The notes beneath the pieces were generated by a model. The model had not been told where the DNA came from. It ran no database searches and saw only the letters and a list, made by a program, of their open reading frames with translations. A program made the translations under genes and the position numbers. 38,408 nucleotides of DNA from Methylococcaceae bacterium (GTDB lineage: Bacteria > Pseudomonadota > Gammaproteobacteria > Methylococcales > Methylomonadaceae), in assembly GCA_021647145.1 (NCBI GenBank), contig JAKIVF010000018.1:1-38408 (forward strand), given 5' to 3'. Below, in pieces: positions 1 to 5,123 of the stretch (position 1 is its first letter; each line of letters begins with the position of its first letter).

Positions 1-23
1 CGTGACATCAGTCCTATTATATT

Positions 24-51
24 TTTCTAAGCGTCCTTTGTGGCAGTGAAC
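24..51 (-). repeat. Degenerate terminal CRISPR repeat
   Basis: Read on the minus strand, this repeat keeps the first ten bases GTTCACTGCC and the last eight CTTAGAAA, but the 3' hairpin arm reads GGACG instead of GGCAG and the loop ACAAA instead of ACACA. The stem is therefore broken. Decay of the leader-distal repeat is usual in CRISPR arrays and fixes the orientation. Confidence 0.9.
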
Positions 52-471
52 ATAAAAGACCAGTTTCCCCTAGCAGTTCAAGATTTCTAAGCTGCCTGTG
101 TGGCAGTGAACCAAAATCAAATCAATATACAGTTAAAGAGGATTTTCTAAGCTGCCTGTGTGGCAGTGAACTATTCCGTTCGAGTCTCTAACAACAAGAT
201 ACTTTTCTAAGCTGCCTGTGTGGCAGTGAACTAATTCGTCAAGTTGCTTTTTAGACTTTCTATTTTCTAAGCTGCCTGTGTGGCAGTGAACGGTAATCTT
301 AGAACTTCGCTTTCATATAAAGTTTTCTAAGCTGCCTGTGTGGCAGTGAACCTTGCAAGCATCTTTAAAGTTTATACCGAAATTTTCTAAGCTGCCTGTG
401 TGGCAGTGAACTATAAAATCGGTGAGCCTGTCCATATAGGAATTTTCTAAGCTGCCTGTGTGGCAGTGAAC
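24..471 (-). CRISPR. Type I-F CRISPR array, 8 repeats and 7 spacers
   Basis: Eight 28-bp repeats begin at 24, 84, 144, 204, 264, 324, 384 and 444, an exact 60-bp period with seven 32-bp spacers. On the minus strand the repeat starts GTTCACTGCC and ends CTTAGAAA, with CTGCC/GGCAG hairpin arms, which is the type I-F (Csy) repeat. The repeats from 84 to 444 are identical. The one at 24-51 is degenerate and marks the leader-distal end, so the array is complete in the window and is transcribed right to left, like the cas genes. Spacers differ from one another and none was seen elsewhere in the window by eye. crRNAs would be cut by the Cas6f at 1682-2263. Confidence 0.98.
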
Positions 472-616
472 AATAGTATAGAACATAAAAAAATAGTTAC
501 AACAGGTATTTAGGTGTTTTTTTGACAAAATACCCATAAAATTTAACGAAGCTGTAACTTATTGATTTTTCTATGTTGTTAAAGAGCTTTAAAAACTTTG
601 GTTATAAGATGTTATC
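472..616 (-). promoter_or_regulatory. CRISPR leader
   Basis: This AT-rich stretch lies between the last intact repeat and the first gene on the cas side, at the acquisition end as judged by repeat decay at the other end. It contains a perfect IHF consensus (555-567). A possible promoter on the minus strand has TTGTAA at 497-502 and TATACT at 475-480 with 16-bp spacing. It would start transcription within the first repeat, so the true promoter may lie further upstream. Boundaries are inferred. Confidence 0.75.
555..567 (-). promoter_or_regulatory. Candidate IHF-binding site in the leader
   Basis: The minus strand reads AATCAATAAGTTA, which matches the IHF consensus WATCARNNNNTTR at every defined position. 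It lies about 84 bp before the first repeat. IHF bending of the leader is an established requirement for spacer integration in I-E and I-F systems. Confidence 0.6.
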
Positions 617-1206
617 TTAATGAAAATAGTCCCTCAATAGTGTTTTCGTCCATTCAGGTATTGAAGCTATTTTGAGCGAAACCTTTCCATTATGTATTTC
701 TGCAATTTGTTGAAAAGGATCATCAAGGCGTGAGTTATCTAATAGGTAGCAATGATCGCATAGCGGAAAAACCTTCTGAATGTTTTTTAACACTCTAGGG
801 ATTCGGCTACTCACCTTATCTGCAGGTACATTGTGCCCTCCTTCACCCACGCGTTGCGCAACTCGCGCTTGGTTGAGAGATGCCAAGTCTAGATGAATAA
901 AAACCAATACAACCTCATACCCCATTGCTTTCGCTTGTGCTACAAAATCACAATAGAAGGGTGCGAGAAAACGGTTTCAAAACAAAAGGTGCGCCCTTGC
1001 TGTAATAGTTGAAACCGCATCAGTTCTGCAATTTTTGCCGCTTCATAGCTTCGTTGCTCTGCTTGATCTGGATAAAGCTGTTTTGCCAGAATATCCGCGT
1101 TGATAAAAGACAAGCCTAATGGTTCAAGCCGTGTTTTGTAAAGAGTGCTCTTCCCTGCTCCGTTTCCGCCTGCAAGGATCCATAGCTGTTTCTCTTTTTT
1201 CAACAA
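617..1206 (-). pseudogene. Zeta-toxin-like kinase, frameshifted
   Basis: Two minus-strand segments together form one zeta-toxin/AAA-type kinase. The N-terminal part (940-1206) has Walker A GGNGAGKST, then NAD and FCFETVFSH. The C-terminal part (617 to about 950) begins DFVAQAKAMG in another frame and carries VFIHLD, GGHNVPADKV and LLDNS, all typical of the family. One base appears lost near 945-955, where HPS-x-V should run into DFV, giving a premature TAG. The likely start is a TTG directly after the stop of the ParD-like gene, with AAAGGA upstream. Zeta-family toxins phosphorylate small metabolites or nucleotides. As it stands the product ends after about 88 residues and should be inactive. 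A sequencing error is possible, but its presumed antitoxin is broken too. Confidence 0.8.
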
Positions 1207-1614
1207 TCAGGTTCCTTTTACGATAAACTGCCCGTTTTCAAACTGGCCTGTCAAAATATTTCCTTGTCGATCTATTTTCTCCAAATAGCCAAGATGCTTT
1301 TTTGATATTTGATAACGGATTGCGCTATTGCTTACCGTGTTGTGCAGCACACCCTCCTCCCGATCGTTTTCTAGTGATTGGAAAACAGCATCAGGGTCAA
1401 TTGGCGCACTCAAAACGGGTTCAGTTTATATCACCGTTAGCCCAGCGGCAACGGATAATAACACGTCAGGATCTAATGTTGATGCGACAGTGCGACCTAG
1501 GTCAGCCCAATACTCAATTTGCTCAGCCGTGCTACGGTGATAACGTTTTGCAGTTATTTCTGCAGCCTGCATCAAGTCAGCTTGCAAACGAATGGGCGAA
1601 GCGGATTTTGCCAT
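1207..1614 (-). pseudogene. ParD-like antitoxin, interrupted by a nonsense codon
   Basis: The reading frame starts at ATG 1612-1614 (a GGGAC lies upstream) with MAKSASPIRLQADLMQAAE, typical of the ParD-like antitoxin family, and continues HRSTAEQIEYWADLGR. After LLSVAAGLTVI comes an in-frame TAA at 1426-1428. The same frame then carries the normal second half of the family, SAPIDPDAVFQSLEN and GYLEKIDRQGNILTGQF, to a TGA at 1207-1209. A single AAA-to-TAA type change explains the break. The full protein would be about 135 residues. It abuts the zeta-like toxin gene, the usual pairing. Only an N-terminal 62-residue DNA-binding half could be made. Confidence 0.8.
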
Positions 1615-1647
1615 ATTTTGTCCCGACAATATAGTTTTAATACTTTG

Positions 1648-1666
1648 TTGTAACAGATTGCTACAA
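1648..1666. promoter_or_regulatory. Inverted repeat upstream of the ParD-like gene
   Basis: TTGTAACAGATTGCTACAA is an imperfect palindrome with arms TTGTA-x-CA and TG-x-TACAA. It lies about 33 bp upstream of the ParD-like start and just past the cas6f stop. Position and symmetry suggest an autoregulatory operator of the toxin-antitoxin pair; this is inference. Confidence 0.4.
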
Positions 1667-1681
1667 TAAATCTTTTAGCAT

Positions 1682-2263
1682 CTAAAACCAAGGTACTGTT
1701 GCTGTTTTACTCAGTCCAAATGTGTCAAATGTACCTTTTACCGCTTGCTCACCTATCGCTCCAAATTGAATATAGCGTCGATGTTTATGGCCATTTGAAC
1801 TACTTTCTAATTCAAGGTAAGGGTTATCCAAGCCCGAGGCATACATTTTGGCTTTATATTGTTTTTCATACGCTTTTATCTCATCTTGAGTTTTTAAAAC
1901 CCCCTGTTCTTTTTGATATTGAACCCTTTTCTCAAGTTTTCTCAGATTCATCGTAGACTGTTTACGGCTTATCACCCGGTAACCCTTAACTTGATCAGGC
2001 ACCGCTAGTATTTCTGATACATCACAATAACCACTTAAACCTCCCAACCAATTAGTATTTTGTAATTCGGTGAGATTTTCGTCCGTGCTATGTAATCTGA
2101 TAATGTCACCCAGCTTGATTTTATGAGCGGGAAAAGACACACCAATACTGGTTGAGTTTAATGAATGAAGTGCTTTATGTAATTTGCTATACACTTTATT
2201 GAGCAATAGATTCTCTCGCATTTCTGCATCAGGTTTGATTTTTATACCTACAAAATAATCCAT
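1682..2263 (-). CDS. cas6f: Cas6f (Csy4) CRISPR RNA endoribonuclease
   Basis: This 193-residue protein has the Cas6f layout. It starts MDYFVGIKI, has KVYSKLHKAL with His29 at the position of the catalytic histidine of Pseudomonas Csy4, and an arginine/lysine-rich helix around residues 100-113 (SRKQSTMNLRKLEKR) that would grip the repeat hairpin. It ends with YIQFGAI and a short FGLSKTATVPWF tail. It cuts the pre-crRNA 3' of the CTGCC/GGCAG hairpin and stays bound to the 3' end of the crRNA. The start ATG shares one base with the cas5fv stop (TAATG), with GGGAGG just upstream inside cas5fv, so translation is coupled. It is the last cas gene before the array. Confidence 0.95.
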   Translation of the reverse strand: MDYFVGIKIKPDAEMRENLLLNKVYSKLHKALHSLNSTSIGVSFPAHKIKLGDIIRLHSTDENLTELQNTNWLGGLSGYCDVSEILAVPDQVKGYRVISRKQSTMNLRKLEKRVQYQKEQGVLKTQDEIKAYEKQYKAKMYASGLDNPYLELESSSNGHKHRRYIQFGAIGEQAVKGTFDTFGLSKTATVPWF

Positions 2264-3288
2264 TACTGCACCTCCCTAGTGTTAATTGATGAAACATACG
2301 CCAAGCCTTTTTTACCTAAATAAAAGCTAGATACGCCTGCATTTTCAATCATAGATTCTATTTCTTTGGCTTTTTCTCGGGGTATATCTAGCACAATTTC
2401 AAGTTGTCCGCTGGCCTTGGTCATTAATGATGTGACTTCGCCTATCCCTTTAATTCTTTCTTTTCTAACATAAGGGTTTCCCCAAATTTTCTTCTTTTCT
2501 CCTGTGGTAAAACGATTCATAAAATCTTTGGTAGTAAAGCCTCGTTTAGATACTCCACTGATCCCACCTGCTTTAGTTTTTGCCGATGTCATATCAAATC
2601 GTGCTGAAAGCCTTTCCAACTGCAAATAAAGTGCAGAACAGTACAAACTTATCGGCATAATTTCCCCTTTTTTATTTAGGTATTCAATATCTTCAAAGGT
2701 TTTTGCAAGCGCTTTCATGGCTTCATTTGCCAAACCTTCATTTTCAACCGGTTTTTCTTTATTCAACATGTCTAGCTTGGCAATAATTAATATTGGGTTT
2801 GCATCAATCTCTGCCGACACCTTGTTTTTTGCAATAATAAACTGACACAGTGATTCAAAATCCAGTGCTAAAACACCCCAAAACTCTGTTGAATAATCGG
2901 ATAAAAACATCGCATCATCGGTTTTTATCGCGCCTGTAAACGAGTTCTGGTCTGTACTTCCTGAAATATTCCTGATGTATGTCATCTCTGTCGTTTCGAT
3001 TGCATTATCGTTAAACAGCACTTTATTGCTCTCTACGGAGTCGATGTCTTTAAAGAAATAATTTTCATCACTTCTTGCCTGATAAAGTTTCCGTTGGTCA
3101 CCAATGATTCTATTTAAAATCCCCATTACGGTATCCAGCGTGATTTGCCGTTTTTTGAAATTTTCTGGCTTTCTCAAATTGGTCATTGAGCCTATGAATT
3201 TTCGCCCCTTTTTGGGTAATGGCTCATTATTATCCCCATCTAAAAATGAGTTTCGCCATGAGGATTCATAATCTATGATAATTTTCAT
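2263..3288 (-). CDS. cas5fv: Cas5fv, I-F2 Cascade subunit
   Basis: This 341-residue protein strongly resembles Shewanella putrefaciens Cas5fv. Matching stretches include KKGRKFIGSMT, TLDTVMGILNRIIGDQRKLY, RNISGSTDQNSFTGAIK, ISLYCSALYLQLERL, TKAGGISGVSKRGFT and AGVSSFYLGKKGLAYVS. In I-F2 systems Cas5fv holds the 5' handle of the crRNA and, through an extra helical domain, takes over the PAM recognition that Cas8f performs in ordinary I-F complexes. It starts 11 bp after the cas7fv stop and overlaps cas6f by one base, forming a tight cas7fv-cas5fv-cas6f operon. No frameshift was seen, so the gene is likely functional. Confidence 0.95.
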   Translation of the reverse strand: MKIIIDYESSWRNSFLDGDNNEPLPKKGRKFIGSMTNLRKPENFKKRQITLDTVMGILNRIIGDQRKLYQARSDENYFFKDIDSVESNKVLFNDNAIETTEMTYIRNISGSTDQNSFTGAIKTDDAMFLSDYSTEFWGVLALDFESLCQFIIAKNKVSAEIDANPILIIAKLDMLNKEKPVENEGLANEAMKALAKTFEDIEYLNKKGEIMPISLYCSALYLQLERLSARFDMTSAKTKAGGISGVSKRGFTTKDFMNRFTTGEKKKIWGNPYVRKERIKGIGEVTSLMTKASGQLEIVLDIPREKAKEIESMIENAGVSSFYLGKKGLAYVSSINTREVQ

Positions 3289-3299
3289 AGTGCCTCCCC

Positions 3300-4247
3300 T
3301 TATTTCGCATAAAAATAAGCAGCATAGTCAGTATTGGGTTGCTCTGATATATCGCCTTCACTGTGTTTAATGCGCATCATTTTATGGCTGTCGTTATAAT
3401 CAATTAAAACCTCATCAACATACATATACGATTTTGCTTGTCGGATTGATAGCTCACTGATCATTTTTAAGGTATGTTCTATTAGTGCTTGCACTGCATC
3501 ATTATTCAGTAAAATTCCATTTTCACCTTCTTCAAAAATAGTGCCTCCTCGCACATAATTTTGATGGAATATGGCTTGTGGGTTTAAGTCAGGATTAAGC
3601 GATTGGATAAATTCTTGAACGGCCTGAGCAACGGTTTCACCTTCTCCTTCTTTGATAACCATTGCACAACGGTCAAACTTTTTATCTAACGAGATAAATT
3701 GCAATTGTTCTATGCTAATTGAGCCATAAGAGGTGTATTTGGTGTCGCCAAAAGTTGTTTTTGAATAAAAGGATGAACTATCCCGTTCACCAGCCTGACC
3801 AAATTGTTCAAAATTTCCATTGCCAAGTTCATCCACAAAATCTTCCATTAATAATGGACTGGTACGCTTGCACTGGCTAGATGGAACGACATAACCACGA
3901 ATTAATCCAGTGATTGAAGCTAATACGCCTTGCAAGCTTTTTTCTGCCGCATAGTGAATATCAAAAGCCTGGTCTCTAAACAGATGGTGTCGAATACAAT
4001 TTTGACTGATATATAACGGGGTTTTCTTAAAATCAATATCCGTTGCTTCTTTTTTATATTTATAGCCTGTCTCTTCTTTAATCTTTCCTGAGAGATTTGT
4101 GTAACCTCGTAATTTTGGAAGGGTATGATTATCAACTGTTTGTCCTCCATCACCTGTGAGTGTAGTTGGCCCATTCCAGTTGACTACGCCATGCCCCAGT
4201 GCTGTAATTTTAAAATCGACACTTTTAATACCGGTTACTTTTTTCAT
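3300..4247 (-). CDS. cas7fv: Cas7fv, I-F2 Cascade backbone subunit
   Basis: The protein has 315 residues from ATG 4245-4247, chosen because AAGGAG lies 6 bp upstream and because the family starts M-x-KVT-x-IK; the reading frame is open 12 codons further up. Typical I-Fv Cas7 stretches are ALGHGVVNWNG, PKLRGYTNLSGK, ISQNCIRHHLF, CKRTSPLLMEDFVDELGN and GNFEQFGQAGERDSSSFY. Copies of this protein coat the crRNA spacer to form the Cascade filament, with the terminal contacts made by Cas5fv and Cas6f. It is the first gene of the effector block. Upstream lie a hairpin-rich repeat (4301-4391) and vapBC, not cas2-3 directly, so it may depend on its own promoter. Confidence 0.95.
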   Translation of the reverse strand: MKKVTGIKSVDFKITALGHGVVNWNGPTTLTGDGGQTVDNHTLPKLRGYTNLSGKIKEETGYKYKKEATDIDFKKTPLYISQNCIRHHLFRDQAFDIHYAAEKSLQGVLASITGLIRGYVVPSSQCKRTSPLLMEDFVDELGNGNFEQFGQAGERDSSSFYSKTTFGDTKYTSYGSISIEQLQFISLDKKFDRCAMVIKEGEGETVAQAVQEFIQSLNPDLNPQAIFHQNYVRGGTIFEEGENGILLNNDAVQALIEHTLKMISELSIRQAKSYMYVDEVLIDYNDSHKMMRIKHSEGDISEQPNTDYAAYFYAK

Positions 4248-4300
4248 GTTTGTCTCCTTGTGATAAATTGCTTTGTATTTCAAATGAGTTGTACTTCAGT

Positions 4301-4391
4301 TCCCCTCTTTGGAAAAGAGGGGCTAGGGGAGATTTTACAAATAAAAGCTTTTAAAAATCCCCCTCAATCCCCCTTTTTCAAAGGGGGAGAT
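4301..4391. repeat. REP/MITE-like double hairpin between vapC and cas7fv
   Basis: The left arm (about 4301-4336) reads CCCCTCTTTGGAAAAGAGGG followed by GCTAGGGGAGATTTT. The right arm (about 4352-4391) reads AAATCCCCCTCAATCCCCC followed by TTTTTCAAAGGGGGAG. Each arm contains its own hairpin and the two arms are inverted copies of each other, joined by about 15 bp that include AAAAGCTTTT. This is the architecture of small palindromic intergenic elements. It could slow transcription or stabilise the RNA between vapBC and cas7fv. Confidence 0.7.
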
Positions 4392-4427
4392 AACACTTAC
4401 CTTCTGTTTTTATTTTGCTTTTGCCCA

Positions 4428-4838
4428 TTAGGGTTCGGGCATAATCAAGTCAAGATGAGGAAAGTAACTGCTAAACCGTCCTTTATCTCTTGTCATTAAT
4501 GGGTATCCAGAAACCGCGGCATGTGCGCCAATAAAAAAATCAGGTAACACACTGCCTTTTGTACCTTTACGCCTTTTGTACTGGAGAAAAACTTTGCCTG
4601 CCAAAAACAACGCTTCTTTGGGGATCGGCTTAATTGCAAACCCCAAGTGTTTGAATAATGCTTCCACTTCTTCTATGGTTTCAAATCCCACTGAGCATTC
4701 CGTATAGATGATGGGATTAATAACAAACGTATGCTGCTGATCTAGTCGTTCCAATGTCGCCGCACTCCATTCAAACCACAGGCTTTGCTTATCTGCCAAA
4801 TCAGTAACAACACAAGTATCTATTAAGATAAATGTCAT
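4428..4838 (-). CDS. vapC: VapC-type PIN-domain toxin
   Basis: A 136-residue PIN-domain protein. It begins MTFILIDTCVVTDLA with the first acidic residue (Asp7), has YTECSVGF with a conserved glutamate near residue 47, and LPDFFIGAHAAV followed by LMTRDKGRF, which supplies the C-terminal acidic residues. VapC toxins are Mg-dependent ribonucleases, mostly cutting tRNA or rRNA. The ATG lies one base after the stop of the AbrB-type antitoxin gene (TAATATG), the normal coupled order. All expected acidic positions appear present, so it looks active. It lies in the cas strand and may be cotranscribed with cas2-3 and cas7fv. Confidence 0.88.
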   Translation of the reverse strand: MTFILIDTCVVTDLADKQSLWFEWSAATLERLDQQHTFVINPIIYTECSVGFETIEEVEALFKHLGFAIKPIPKEALFLAGKVFLQYKRRKGTKGSVLPDFFIGAHAAVSGYPLMTRDKGRFSSYFPHLDLIMPEP

Positions 4839-4839
4839 A

Positions 4840-5067
4840 TTAAGCCCTGGTTAATGCCATAATTTCTTCGGTACTCATGATTAATTTTGCAGTTTGATGC
4901 GCTGTTCTAAAGCGGCTGACCTTGTTGTTTTCAGCTGTGATCTTTGCCAGATACCAGCAGCCTTTATCATCTTGCAAAAATTTAACTTCTGTTTCTGCAG
5001 GAATAATCCCCATGCTTTCTCTTACATTTTTTGGAATAGTGACTTGACCTTTCATCGTTACATGCAT
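4840..5067 (-). CDS. vapB: AbrB/MazE-fold VapB-type antitoxin
   Basis: A 75-residue protein. The N-terminal swapped-hairpin DNA-binding domain reads MHVTMKGQVTIPKNVRESMG followed by a typical V-K-F strand (residues 1-45). The C-terminal tail, SRFRTAHQTAKLIMSTEEIM, would wrap the VapC toxin. AAGGAG lies 7 bp before the ATG. It lies 56 bp downstream of cas2-3 and directly upstream of vapC. A tandem 13-bp repeat just upstream suggests self-repression. No damage is visible. Confidence 0.88.
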   Translation of the reverse strand: MHVTMKGQVTIPKNVRESMGIIPAETEVKFLQDDKGCWYLAKITAENNKVSRFRTAHQTAKLIMSTEEIMALTRA

Positions 5068-5081
5068 TTTATTCTCCTTAT

Positions 5082-5107
5082 CAAGTAATACTTTAAGGTA
5101 ATACTTT
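5082..5107. promoter_or_regulatory. Tandem 13-bp repeat upstream of vapBC, likely operator
   Basis: Two adjacent 13-mers, CAAGTAATACTTT and AAGGTAATACTTT, differ at two positions. They lie between the cas2-3 stop and the ribosome binding site of vapB, where an antitoxin operator would be expected. The site implies that vapBC has its own promoter inside the cas locus. Confidence 0.5.
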
Positions 5108-5123
5108 TTTCAGTTTTATGCAA

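Noticed and set aside
475..502. TTGTAA-TATACT as the certain CRISPR promoter
   Set aside because: It would start transcription inside the first repeat; a site further up the leader is equally possible, so it is mentioned only within the leader entry.
313..537. Open frame across the CRISPR array and leader
   Set aside because: Its repeated VHCHTGSLEN peptide is just the translated CRISPR repeat; 60 bp is a multiple of three, which keeps the frame open.
1302..1634. Plus-strand open frames over the ParD-like gene
   Set aside because: They are antisense shadows; the minus strand carries the recognisable family sequence on both sides of the nonsense codon.
3920..4174. Minus-strand 84-residue frame inside cas7fv
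   Set aside because: It is an out-of-frame shadow of cas7fv with no family resemblance.
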